From positions 2,535,317-2,599,316 of the forward strand of contig CAJSYZ010000012.1 of assembly GCA_910574455.1 (NCBI GenBank): DNA of 64,000 nucleotides, in the 5' to 3' direction. Positions 49,181 to 60,745 of the stretch are shown here, in pieces. The notes under the pieces were generated by a model. The model was not told where the DNA came from and made no database searches. It saw only the letters and a program-made list of their open reading frames with translations. This stretch comes from Trichaptum fuscoviolaceum. Its lineage: Eukaryota; Basidiomycota; Agaricomycetes; Hymenochaetales; Trichaptaceae. Position 1 is the stretch's first letter, and every line of letters begins with the position of its first letter. Both the position numbers and the translations under genes were made by a program.

Positions 49181-49470
49181 CGGAGATGCTGAACAAGCTA
49201 GCACAGGACAAGGTGGAAGATGAGGGGAAGAAAGCGAAGAGACCAAAGGACGAAGAAGACGAGAAACTTGTCCGAAAGTCTTCTCAAAGGTCGTCGCATC
49301 AGGTTTGACATCTCATCTACCACGGCAGGACTCACCTTCAGACGATGAATCGCCTGCGCCGACATTGACTCTAACTGTAAGGCTAAAAAAGACAATGCGA
49401 AGCTGCGGTGGAGCCTCGAGCCGTGCGAGAGCGCCGTGGACGCTATCATGTTTGCGCCGTGGTGACAAGC
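49181..49470 (+). other. Unassigned sequence between CLF1 remnant and solo LTR
   Basis: A Lys/Glu/Asp-rich frame (DKVEDEGKKAKRPKDEEDEK) at about 49208-49270 may be a fragment of another gene, as it does not resemble the CLF1 end. Interrupted at 49470 by the solo LTR. Confidence 0.35.
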
Positions 49471-50795
49471 TGTTACGACCTGGGGGGAACCTGGGGGCCG
49501 GGGCGCGTTAGCGGCTTCCGGGGCAAGGCCTGGGAGAGCGCGCGGCAGCGGAGAAGGCGAAGGGGAACCGTTAAGGACGCTACAACGCCAACGGAGTCGC
49601 GCGGGGAGCGGGGCTACGGGGGCGAGACGCCAGGGGGCTCAAGGCGAGGACGGGACGGAGTCAGAGTCGAGGCGGGGAAGGCAGAGTCGAGGCGCGGGGA
49701 GACAGAGTCGAGACGCGGGTAAATGCCAAGCGGGATTCTGGCGGGATTCTGGATTCGCGCGGGAATCTGGATTCGTGCAGGAATCTGGATTCGTGCAGGG
49801 ATCGCAGAGCGGGAATCGTTCGGGACTTTGGCGGGACTCGCAGAGCGGGATTCTGGCGGGAATCTCAGAGCGGGATTCTGGGCAGGACTCAGAGCGGGAT
49901 TCGCAGAGCGGGATCCGGGACAAGACAGAGACAAGAGAGCCAGAGAGCAGGCATGCTCAGGACAGGAGCAAAGAGCTCAGGATAACCGGGATCTCAAGGC
50001 AACACTTCTGTTATCAGGAGGAGGTTCCCTAAGGAAGCACTCGACAAGTCAGCATTGTAAAACTACACTAGAGACAAGACAGAAACACACCTAAGGAAGC
50101 ACTCGACAAGAGGACAAAAGTGAGTGCTCCTTACGGTGGCAACAGGTATTTATCTACTGGGCAGAATCTACAGAGAACGGGCATGCACAAACGCGCAACT
50201 AACTAGTTACACAATCTTGCGGGCGAAGGCCGCGCATACAGTGACGTGAATCCGGGATTCGGGATTCGGTGCGGGAACATCTGGGCAAGATCTAAGGGAA
50301 CGAGCGTGAAGCATGGTCAAGTGAAACAAAGAGAACTAAAGGAATGTAATTGTGCGCGAGGTATCAAGCTGGCGCACAGGCAGCGGGGTAACGAACGTGG
50401 GGGGCGGATGTAATGCATACATCGTCTTGGGATAAGTTGCAGGCAACTTCTGGCGTGGATCAGGGTCGCGGGAGATCGACAGGGACCAACTTCGAAGAAG
50501 CCGGTGCTTCGATGTCGTAACGAAGCCTAATCGCGAGGCGCGCGCGGGGCAGGGCGACTAAGGACGGGGTTCGAGTCCTTGCGGACAATGAGATCAATCC
50601 CGCACACGGGGTGGCGGGAATGTGGTCTGCGGGCCGGGACAGGACGCTACTAACGAGACTAGTTGGCTGGTACGTGCGTGGCCAGGCCAATCACCTGGGG
50701 CTATCTCAAGACGAGGTTAGCATCGAGGAGCGGGGAAGCTAAGGGGTTTCCCGTGGACGGCGGGAAACTCGCGCGATTCGCGACGGGATCATGCA

Positions 50796-50898
50796 GGGAA
50801 TCGAGTTCGGGTTTCGACCGGGAATCGAGTTCGGGTTTCGACTGGGAATCGAGTTCGGGTTTCGACCGGGAATCGAGACAGGGTTCGACCGGGAATCG
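50796..50898. repeat. 24-bp tandem repeat inside the solo LTR
   Basis: Units of GGGAATCGAGTTCGGGTTTC plus four bases occur three times with a degenerate fourth. Confidence 0.85.
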
Positions 50899-51560
50899 TA
50901 GCGGGAATCTTTTGGGAATCAGAGCGGGAGCTTAGCTGGGGTTGCGATGGGAATCGCGGCGGGATCGAAGGCGGGAATCCTGCGGGGGATTTGCGCAGGG
51001 ATTTGAGACGGGACGCGAGGCGGGAAACGAGCGGGATTTCGACTGGGATCGTGCGGGGGAAAGGAGCGGGATTCCAACCGGGAAGCGAGCGGGGTTTCTA
51101 CCGGGAATGAGCGGGGGAGTCTGGCGAGACTCTAGTCGGGAAACGAGCGGGGGGAGTTTGGCGGGACTCCAACCTGGACGAGTGGGGGAGTCTTGACGGG
51201 ACTCCAACCGGGAACGAGCGTGGGTTGCGGGATTGTCAGAGAGGACGCTTGACAGCGTTCGCGGCGAGGCGGGATTCCTGGCGGGGCCGGCTGTGGACGA
51301 ACAAGGGCAGGTCGAGAGGCACAGGATGTCGAAGGGGTTAGCTAGGGCACCGTGGCAGGACGAGCGCAGGGCAGGGTTCGTGACCGGGCAGGATTGCGGG
51401 ACAGCAATCCTTGACCGCTGTCGTGTTGGCTTACTCAAGGCCAAACAGAGGTCGGCTTTGGACGCAGTGGATCAATCTCCTAACTGCACTTCATGACTGT
51501 GGACGCGAGGCCGGGATCTGGTATCCGGGCATAGTCAAGAACCTACGAGGTCTGGGATAG

Positions 51561-51612
51561 CTATGGCTATGGCTATGGCTGTGGCAGGCTATGGCTATGG
51601 CTGTGGCTATGG
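51561..51612. repeat. TATGGC hexanucleotide repeat
   Basis: Runs of tatggctatggctgtggc within the solo LTR. Confidence 0.8.
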
Positions 51613-51987
51613 TGAGTGACTTCGGGACTATGGCGAGGTACGGGGTTCGCTGGAGCGGGGAACAGAGCATGACGGGAGCGGGGAGCGAGCGGGGGATCAT
51701 CCTAGAGTCGGGGGAACGACGAGGCGGGCTAGGGATGGATCTAGACACGGGGACGAGGCGGGGGACTGACGAGGAGACGTGGGCGAGGACAAGCAGGGGC
51801 GAGGAGGTCATAGCGGGGCGGAACTCTTAGCAGGAGAATGCATGGCGAAGCAGAGGTTCTTCCGGGATCAGAGAGCGGGGGATCCTTTCGGGATCTAGCC
51901 AAGGTCGCGATTTCGGGTTTCAGCATACCGGGTTCTGTTCGGGATTGCCTTAGACATGTTGGGGTCCTGGGGGATCCCGACACAAGC

Positions 51988-53224
51988 CTTTTTTGTTTAC
52001 TTATTATCGTACTTAGTATCTTATACTAGCAATATGATTATTTACTTATATTCACTGATTAACTGAATTCTCTGAATGCCTGACCTGGCTGGCTGACTGG
52101 CTGAAGCTCTGATTTCATCGAGCTTGCCTTATTTCAGGCAACGCGTCCTGAATAATGGGAGGACATGCATGAATAAGTAAAGCTTGCCTTATTCAGTCGC
52201 CAGTCTCTCAGGACATTTAAGTCACGCTTCAGTCACTTTAAGCAGAAAGTAGTTTTCCTGATGCGGCGCGTCGTCATCGTCCTCGACATCGGTGTCATGT
52301 CCGTGATGAGTGATGTCGCGATGATGATCTGCAAGCCCGCGGACAGCACGGTGCACGATGCACGATGCACGATGCACGATGACGATGCCCGCCACAATCG
52401 ACGATCGGGATCGTGTTAATGTCGTGTAACGATGAGCGCGAAGACGTAGAGGCACAGCACAGCAAGACGAGGTAGGAGCCGCGAGCCGCGCGAAGTCGCG
52501 AGGTCATGGCGCTGTCTGCGAGCTTTCTTTGTGATGAGTGGCATGACGACGGCGATGAGCGCGCTTTTCACGACCTTTGCGGGTTGGGAGATTTGGTGTA
52601 GCGGGGAGGGGTACGGTGTACCTGGATGCTTCGGACGCGGCGAGGTAGGAGTCCGTGGTCGAGCTGTCGAGGGAGGAGATGTAGGGCACGAGGCCAAGTC
52701 TGTTAGCTGAGATGAAAGAAAGAAAAAAAAAAAGAAAAAAAGAAAGAAACCATTCAGGTTTGCAAAGAAGGAAGCTAGCGAGCGAGCCATCGAAGTAGAT
52801 ACTAAATGAATTTCTGCGCCTGCTCAAGAGACCGTGCCCTGCCACTTCCCCCTCCTTTGCCTTCTCTTGGAGAAGCAACTAGTCCACAGCCTGTGGCATC
52901 ATCAACTGGACGGACAGACGGGATTGTTGCACGAGTATGAGGTCATGCAGAGGGGGGATAGGGGAGAGGGGGGAGGGATGAAGCAGGAGGATAAGGGACA
53001 GGCGGGCGGCGTGCAAGAAAAGAGAAAGGAAGGCTCGTTCTTATGACGTATTCAAGGACAAGGAAGAGAATGAAATGAGACTGACGGCGACGTGCAGAAA
53101 GGGATGAGCCTGCCATATGCCGAGCCTTACGGATGGAAGGCTCAATATGAAAAGTTTATAGGGAAGCCCGAATCCCCCAGTTCTATCAAAGCCCACATGA
53201 AGTCCAGAGACCTATGAACATAGC
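51988..53224. other. Non-genic stretch with simple repeats
   Basis: No supported gene. It has GCACGAT units at about 52353-52387 and a purine A/G tract at about 52708-52750. The frame at 52222-52455 is a shadow of the simple repeats. Confidence 0.45.
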
Positions 53225-53680
53225 GCGCGTCGTGCCTCACTGTGACGAACGTCGACGCGACACGCAGCTCCGCCAGCTCAACTCGGCCCCGAGCTTCGAA
53301 AGTGGGCTTGGAATCACTGGAGCTCAAAGAGTGGGAGGTAGGAAGTAAACAAAAGTTGAATGCGGAGAGCGAAGATGGGAAGAGGAAGAGGGTGTGGAAG
53401 GGAACAAGAGCTGGAAGGCTCAATAAAAACAAAGGCGAATTGTATAGTCTTACCAAAGACCCCATCGAGTTCAGAGCGCATGGCCGAGCTCGTGCTTCTC
53501 TGCAACGATCATCGACGCACACGTGGCCAGCTCAACTCGGCCCGGAGCACCAGGAGTGCGTTTGGGAATCAATGAAGATCGAAGGGAGGAGGGTATGAAG
53601 TAGACGGAACTCAAATGCGAGGGGCAGCAACGCGAGGAAGAAGAGTGTATGGAAGGGAACGGGGAAAGGGCAACAGCGCA
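53225..53680 (+). repeat. Diverged tandem duplication of about 250 bp
   Basis: 53225-53430 and 53478-53680 share CCAGCTCAACTCGGCCC, gagc(t/a)cc, TTGGAATCA, and a fragment (ggaagaggaagagggtgtgga or gaggaagaagagtgtatgga) followed by AGGGAAC. About 253 bp separates equivalent points. It lies in unassigned sequence and neither copy holds a convincing gene. Confidence 0.65.
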
Positions 53681-55389
53681 TGACGGGTAAGACATCGGTG
53701 CGGATATAGAGAACGTTGGAAAGTGGAGTGGCGGGAGTGGACTTGGAACAGAAGTGCGCCGTCGATGTTGGGAACGGATGAGGGACGGTAGCCGTGCTAA
53801 GCAAAGCAAAGTGTGGACACGAAGTAACACTCATCGCTCACTGCACGTCGGCTTCCCTATCCGCGCTATCCACCATCGTACCAGGCCGCTCACCACACCT
53901 ACCTATAATCGGCTAATCGATCGCTCAGCAGCGGGAGATGACAAAAAGACGCGAATTTTCAGAGGAGAAAAGAAGAAAGAATAAGAAAATAAGAGAATAA
54001 GGACGACGATCAATTGCGAGCGGACAAGTCTCAGGAAGGGAAGAGAGGGGACGCCGCATAGCAGGGACAAAGACGTACGAGATGAAGAGCATCTGCCATA
54101 AAATACACTCACTGCCAGCAGCCTCGACCGTCAACACTCCCGCAAACAGCTCCGTCGCACCGGAGTCCAAGTGCGGCCCGTCTCCGTCGTTGTCGTCTTC
54201 ACCGCGCCGCATGCTGTTGACGGGTCCAGTGCGAAAGGCGTGTCTCCACATTCCGAGAAATCCTTTTGATCTCTGTGTCCCTTGTAGAATAAGATGTGCG
54301 AGTCGATGGAGGTGTCGAACAAGTGGGTTGCTCGTCGCGGCATCGACGTCGTCCTTATACTCCCGCGGCGGGCCGTGCCACGTGGATTCTCACGACCCCC
54401 CCCTCGATGCACTTCAAGAGAATACGGCCTTATTCTCATTGCGACTCATACCCATGCCCATGATTCCGCTGCACCACTTTCGTCAAATGCAAGCCACTGA
54501 AACGCTCGATGCTCGGACAGCCCCATACGTTTCTCCCAGAAGCCTCGCTCTTCGCCTTTTCTGGATGTGAGTAAACAGCACGTACCTCGTATTGTAAGGG
54601 ACGGATTCTGTGACGGATGCATATCCAGGACGAATAAATTCCTGCCTAAATTCAATCTCAGTAGTACTGCGCAACAGTATTTTTAAGTAGCGATTGTAGG
54701 TACAAGATGATGGAGGAGCGAATGACCAGTGAAAACATCATAGCGAAGAACATGCCAGTGTTGCCACGTGGATTCCCACGCGCCTCGAGTTTTTGCCAAA
54801 GCCTGCGTCAAAAACTTGATCTTCGAGAAAAGACATATCGTCAAATTAGCGCCAATTATCATATATCATCCTCGCGATGTAGAGCTCACGCTTGAAAAAC
54901 AAAATGTCCCGAAAATGAGACATTTTTTGCACTTTTCGTACGCCTATTTTTGCATGTCGCTGACGCGTCCTCGTCACGGTCAGACATTCATCAGTAGCAA
55001 CATTAATTCCTCAAGAATCAGATCAGTATCAGTGAGACACTGCCAGGAAACTCATGTCGGCCTGAGAACGTCTATCTCTTCAGGAGAGATATCGTTCGTG
55101 TCAGTATCAATAGACGGTATGGTCATGTCGCAAATCGCCCGATCTGCCTTTCAGCGCATCCATTTGGGCGTTGGAAACGTCCCAGGACGTCTTTAAAGTC
55201 CAGAGAAGGACATCAGCAGGTGGGATGGGAGTTGGAGTTGTCGGAAAAATGTCAAGGTGCGTTGCGTAGCCCCGTACCTTGATTTCTTCTGCCTCATTAG
55301 GCCAATGACTCGACGAGTTGATATGCAAGAGCTCATTACAGTACTTCAATAATGCCGATTATGTGGTTTACTTACCGTACCTACTTCCT
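53681..55389. other. Non-genic stretch, nothing recognised
   Basis: Short frames only. The frames at 54082-54570 and 54131-54439 lie on opposite strands of the same DNA and neither shows a known domain. An A/G-rich run lies at 53950-54000. Confidence 0.4.
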
Positions 55390-56060
55390 TCTTACTTGTC
55401 GCTCAGACATGTCCAACTCGTACTCGTCGGTCGGGTGCCTGAATGGGGCTGGTGACGCGACGCGCCGAGGACGACAACGGACAACCCCAAGGGGACAGAT
55501 TTGTCTGCGCTAGCTTGGACCAACAAAGGCGTGCCAGTGAATTCTATGAGAGCAGTGCACGCTGTTCTGAGCCTATGCACTACTGAGAGCCACGTTCGCC
55601 AGCGAAAGCCAAAGCTGGTGTTAGAAAGAGGTAGAGTTCGGCGGACGCCTTCCATCACAGAGCCATCTACAGGTCAACCTCGGAAGCAGCACATAGGGAC
55701 CTAATAACCTCAAAAGCCTATCTACGCATCCAATGCATGCCATGGAAGGCCGGCTGAAGGTAGCTACCAAAGAGCACTTGGTCCTCCGTGACGATGTCGC
55801 CTTTGATATAACCAGCTTTGACCTACGGTCAAAGGCCTGAAGCATGAAAGAGCATTTGTGAGTGTGTGGCCTTCCTTAGCTTCGCCATAGACTCACCATA
55901 AGACCTTCTAAGATATGCCGTATACCTTGCTTCCGTGAAGACGCCAATGTATGTTGATGTCCGCCAATCGACCCATGGAGTCGCTGACAGGGCAGACAGA
56001 CCGATCTGCTGTTTGAATGTGCTCTCCGGACATCGTATCACGAAAGTGAATCGACCTCTA
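55390..56060 (-). pseudogene. Decayed unrecognised reading frame beside third zinc-finger paralogue
   Basis: A diverged homologue of the block at 5420-6150. The same frame can be followed (EVIRSLCAASEVDL, then AELYLFLTPALAFAGERGSQ) with stops, and the GTGAGTCTATGG intron-like insert recurs near 55857-55905. It again lies about 0.7 kb upstream of a zinc-finger gene. Confidence 0.3.
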
Positions 56061-56736
56061 GCTGGCTTCACCCACCCAGATAGATACTAACGACGGGTGC
56101 GACAGAAACCATTAGGTGTTTAACAGATATTAGAGAACTGCGATCCCGTCTTAGAGAGAGGCAGGAAGCTTATTGTCGACCACGTTTGGGCACACGCGTA
56201 CGAGGGTAACAAAGAACGCGAGTAACGTGACGCAGCCCACATCCTCCGATGCAAACAACCGCACATAACCACACCGTGCTTTACTCTTTAACTTCAAACC
56301 GCTGCAGTTCGACTCCCTCCTTCTTACCCCCATCTCCTCCCGCCTGCAAATAGTCCCGCTTTCAAACTTACCTTTCTTCGACGAACGTACAACTTATCAA
56401 GCACCAACATCTCTGTATTCCTCTTCATTGTATAAACCTGAATCCTCACAGAAACAAAAATGAGGACCTTGATATGGCATCAAGGACCCAGTGCCGAGTA
56501 CGCGATCTCATTATTATAGTCTTATGACACTAGTCTCTAACTAGATATTCATCAATCCGCAGACTCGGACTCAACGGCAATCTCGCAAACGTGCATGCAG
56601 CTGGTTATAGCTCGGGGTCTATCGACCCTAGGTGCGAATTTAACACAGGATACGTGCCCCAGCTGGGCTCGTGGGGTTTCGATAGGTCGGATTCGGACGC
56701 CTTCAATAGGGGGCTCTATCCAATTGACGACGTCAG
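56061..56736 (+). pseudogene. Promoter region and decayed exon 1 of the third zinc-finger paralogue
   Basis: ATGAGGACC at 56461 and GAGTACGCGATCTCA near 56495 match the exon 1 start of the 6768 gene, but a TAG soon follows. A downstream stretch in one frame (SGSIDPRCEF, then GSWGFDRSDSDAFNRG) resembles the exon 1 end and stops at a GTGAGT donor at 56737. Confidence 0.5.
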
Positions 56737-57648
56737 GTGAGTTCAAGTGCCTTCTACATCCAACCCGGAGAGTTGACGTGTGGTTTCTTCAAAATCTTGG
56801 CCTCTGTTTCTCCGTCATCCGACTCGGATGTTGCGTTCCAACGCGATCCTGCTTTATTCAGTCCGTCGTACCAGGGGAGTGTTATCCAGGCGCCACGGCT
56901 CGGTTCCTTCGACACTGTCAACCCGCAAGAACTGGCATACTCATTTACTTTCTATGTACAGAGCCCATTACAGAGCTCAGCGGAGCCTGGGTCGAGTTCG
57001 CAATCGCTACCGCAGCACACCCTGCGTCTTCAGCAACCCCAGCTGGCCTCTGGCACTTTTTTTCCTGCTGAGACATATGTTCCCTTACCTATTTACGGTA
57101 CCGCAAATGAAGCAACTGCGTCTCCCGTAGACCACCCTGGCTATTCGCACATGACCCCTACCATAGACCGCCAGGCAAATGCGGTGAATGACGGTCACGG
57201 TCAGCCTCAGCCTAGCACAACAGTCCGACGCATTCGATGCCGTATCAGAAAGGGTAAAAAGGTGAACGGCAAATTTGTTTCCACGGGAATGTGTGATGTC
57301 CTCCTCTCGCATGACGAAGAGTACATCAACACGCACTTGGATCACCACACTGCCGCCGAACTGGAATTCAACCTCGACAACTGCCCTTTTCTCCACATCG
57401 CAGGGAAGAAGCCGTGCGTGTCGAAGCGTAAGGGTGTGCCGGTAAAGCGGCATGTGCTCGTGCGCCATATCTACCATATGCACTTCGAGAACGCACCTCG
57501 CGTCAAGTGCCCGACCTGTGACAAGACGTTCGAGCGCTGGTACGAAGTCCTCCGACACCAGAAAGACGTGAAAAGGCCTTGTCCGCCTGGACCGCAGGCA
57601 GTCACCAAGCAGGGCAGAAGGCCGTCCAAGAGGCGTCGCCGGAATTAA
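56737..57648 (+). CDS. C2H2-like zinc-finger protein, exon-2-like ORF (third paralogue)
   Basis: 303 codons beginning exactly at the ancestral intron donor (GTGAGTTCAAG). The place of the ancestral acceptor reads AAAAT instead of AAAG, so normal splicing seems lost. The first in-frame ATG is 57151, which would give about 165 residues. Contents: GMCDVLLSHDEEYINTHLDH, AAELEFNLDNCPFLH, VLVRHIYHMHF, finger KCPTCDKTFERWYEVLRHQ, and a basic tail RRPSKRRRRN. The zinc-binding half is intact. It lacks the acidic stretch and 8-residue repeats. Either a functional short form or an early pseudogene. Confidence 0.55.
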   Translation: MSSSAFYIQPGELTCGFFKILASVSPSSDSDVAFQRDPALFSPSYQGSVIQAPRLGSFDTVNPQELAYSFTFYVQSPLQSSAEPGSSSQSLPQHTLRLQQPQLASGTFFPAETYVPLPIYGTANEATASPVDHPGYSHMTPTIDRQANAVNDGHGQPQPSTTVRRIRCRIRKGKKVNGKFVSTGMCDVLLSHDEEYINTHLDHHTAAELEFNLDNCPFLHIAGKKPCVSKRKGVPVKRHVLVRHIYHMHFENAPRVKCPTCDKTFERWYEVLRHQKDVKRPCPPGPQAVTKQGRRPSKRRRRN

Positions 57649-58188
57649 TTGTTCTGCAATCATCGTGACAGACATCTCGACTAAGCACTGGCAACAAATC
57701 ATCTGCACTTTACGACCATTTATGAATTTCTTCTGGTTTCAAGCATCCCTCAGCATTGTATCTTTACCAAACGCATGATATTCTTTATTCCTAACGCTTG
57801 TATTATCTTCTCGCTGTATGTATATTGTATTCCCATTTCAGCTCTTCGTTTTCGTCATCCTTGTTTGTAATTCTTCATTTTTCTGCGGAAAGCTGTGCTT
57901 CTATCCATTCACTGTAACTTTTGGGGAGGCAAAGACGAGATTCGAGTGCAATCATGGTACTGCCAGTGGCGAGTCACGGTAGTAGCTTGAACATTGGCAG
58001 ACACATGCGTCAGAACTTCTTTGAAACTTGATATCGTTTTCGTCATACTCTTGTTTCCGATGTTGTTTCCTCTCATCTTCGCCGTGCTCTGCGAGAGCTA
58101 CTTGCTCTCATTCAATCAAACGTCGTAGCCTCCACTCAACCATCCCCCATTGAGTTGTTTTGTGGTCCTGAATCTGACATGTAATTGG
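57649..58188. other. Non-genic stretch before duplicate block
   Basis: 3' flank similar to that of the 6768 gene (57660-57790 against 8110-8240), then repeat-family flank at 58070-58150. No gene. Confidence 0.45.
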
Positions 58189-59439
58189 ATTCTCCTTCCA
58201 CAGCGACCGCTATCTTAGCAGCAGGAGCCCTGGCGAGAAGGAAGTCATTGAGGACATACATGTATACAATCCGAAAGATCTACGTTGACCCTGATCGCGG
58301 AGTCTTTGCTTTTTACCTTTGTCGAGCATGCAGTTACGATACATGTATCTAATTGGGTAAAACAGTATTATTTAGTTGAGTGTATTATATTTGTTACAAT
58401 CATTGCTTTAGCCTGAGAATACACATTCAGCTGTCTGCGCTAGACACTGTATCCAATAACCTGGTCCGAAAGTGCTACAAGACACTGCCAATTGGGCACT
58501 GGAAATCAATGATTCGATCATGAAAATCGCGCCGGCCGCTCAGGCTCAGGCCTGTCATGTTCAAAGACCATAGATATACTTGTAGCTGAAAGGTTTGAGT
58601 CGAACTTGAAGCTTCGTGTATAGCTCTGATAAAATTGGTATATCACACAATAAATTACATTTTACATTCTACAGTCACTTAACTATGCACACATGTGATC
58701 CGTGAAAATGTTTTGTGATCTCTAAGACCTTGTGGAAAAAGATGTCCGAGTGCTTGGAGAAGTCGGAAAAGTGAATTGCCAGTGCTCATTGCGCCCTCGG
58801 GACCGGGACCATCATTATTGCCACTGCCACAGTAGTAGATTCCCACGCACCGCTCGAGGTTTTCTCCATCGTTCTGACTGCGACTCGCCAGCACACTGGT
58901 ATCCATACATACAATGTGCTATCCTATCGACGTTAAAGTACACTCTTAGACCGCAAAATGGTCCCCAATTTGGATGCTAGTGGAAGAGTGCGTCTTTTTC
59001 CCCGCGCTGTGTGGACGAAGTCAGGGGCTGACGCGTCGTCCCGGTTCTGCCAGCGTCAGATTTCTACCCGCGCAAGAACTAGCCAAGAGTCAGGCAAGAT
59101 CCATTGAGATGCTAGGAAGCAAAACTCACCCTGACGATGTCTCTAGCTTCAGCGCTCATGTCAACACCGGACGAAGGCGCTGCTACAGTACAGCGGCAAA
59201 TCGCTCGATGATCGATCTGCCTCCTAGCACCTCCTTTCAAGCATCTTCGGCATTGCTAAGATCTTTTTGGGTCGCAGAGAAGGACATCAGTGAAATATCA
59301 AAGAATATCAGGGTGCTTAGGCCCGCCTACACCTGAAAGACCTGAGCGGCACTGAACGGCGGATGTCCGAGGTCCAAGAGATCATCACTTTATTCATTTC
59401 TCATCTTATTTGTGTATCATGGGCCATATGAACTCGGGC

Positions 59440-60120
59440 GCCAAACCCGTGCTGGTGATTTGACACGCCCGCGATAGCCCCCAAGGACCAAGCTGCCCCG
59501 GAGTCAGACCGGCCTGCGCTATTGGGGTTACCCAAGAGGTGGCTTCTCTGACAGAACCGCAAGCTGCTCTGAGCCTAAGCACTACTTGGGACCACTCTTG
59601 CCAGCCAAAGCCAGGGCAGGGACGTCAAGGAGGTAGAGTTCAGTGGTCACCTTGCTTCACAGAACGATCTCCAAGTCATCCGCAGAAACAACGTAGGGGA
59701 ACCTGATAACTTCGAATACTTGATTTCGCATCCAATGCGTGCCGTGGAAGGGACGCTTTGAGTTCTCACCAAAAAGTGCTTGGCCCACCGCAACGATGTC
59801 ACCTATGATACCTCCAGCTTTGACCTGCGTTCAAAGACCCGGGACCTGAAATAGCCTTTGTGAGTGCGTTGCCTCCCTTAATAGCACCATAGACTCACCA
59901 GGAGAAACTCTATGGCATACCAAGTTTCCTGCTTGCGTGTAGCTGTCAATGACCTTCGATGTCTGCGTATCATTTCGGCCTCCTTGCTCGTTGAACTTCC
60001 TCTCCGGTCAACCTACCCCATAAGTAAGTATACATCTAGCAGTATCTTGCTGAGTTATCTCACCGAAATGCTTTGCAGCAATCAATACAGAAGCAGAGCA
60101 ATAAAACTGCATGGATCATA
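59440..60120 (-). pseudogene. Decayed unrecognised reading frame (copy 2)
   Basis: Equivalent of 5420-6150. In this copy the frame is a little longer between stops (FHGTHWMRNQVFEVIRFPYV, then SADDLEIVL, TELYLLDVPALALAGKSGPK). The protein family is not recognised. Confidence 0.3.
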
Positions 60121-60745
60121 GTGTGCGGAGTCCTCGGTGTTGTCCAATCATGAAGCACGTCCGCTAGCATGAGATTCGAGAGCGCTGCCGAGGCCACTTC
60201 CCTTTGTCTATCTAGACAGTTGTGCTGCGACAGGGATAGCGGAAAAGCCCAAGGCGATTCAAAGGCAGATCATCGCGGGAATCGCGAGCTGGTCTTCTCA
60301 CAATGTGAGGCAAATGGCCGGAGGGATAGTTATCGCACTTCGTGCTTCAAGAGTTGATATCTGGTGTTTTTTCTTTCAGATCAGATCTTCTAGGAGTCTG
60401 CGAGCTCGTGCTCTACTTAGGCCACAGAACCACCCGGACGTGTATTGTTGACGACGCTTGGGCGCGCGTGAGGGGACGAAACAAAGGATGTGAGTAACGT
60501 GATGCAGAGTCGTTTGCTTTGAACGCGTGAACGCGTGACCGCGCTCGACGCGCTCAACATCCTTCACTACCGCGTGACAGTTGTCCCAGGCCACCACACC
60601 GCTTTTTCTTTTATATCTTACCTCTCTGAGCTCCGCCTTTCTTCCTTCTCTACCCCCACCCCCTCCAATCTGCAACGCCCTTCCACTTTCTGAACTAGCC
60701 CCATACGACTGCAACCACTCTTCGTCTTCTCAAACATCTACAAGC

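Larger units (their letters stand above)
49471..51982 (-). repeat. Solo LTR, 2.5 kb, related to element C
   Basis: Begins TGTTACGACC and ends GGGATCCCGACA like the element C LTR, and is flanked by CAAGC at 49466-49470 and 51983-51987. A segment at 50027-50160 (ccctaaggaagcactcgaca, then gtatttatctactgg) matches the promoter and self-primer region of the C LTR in the same orientation. The rest is a long GC-rich expansion of CGGGAATC and GGGATTC words. No internal region remains, so it formed by LTR-LTR recombination. Frames in it are repeat shadows. Confidence 0.88.

Noticed and set aside
50796..50898. CRISPR-like array
   Set aside because: The units are contiguous 24-bp tandem repeats without spacers, in a eukaryotic LTR.
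49400..51830. Numerous long frames in the GC-rich block as genes
   Set aside because: They follow the CGGGAATC repeats of a solo LTR on both strands and show no domain.
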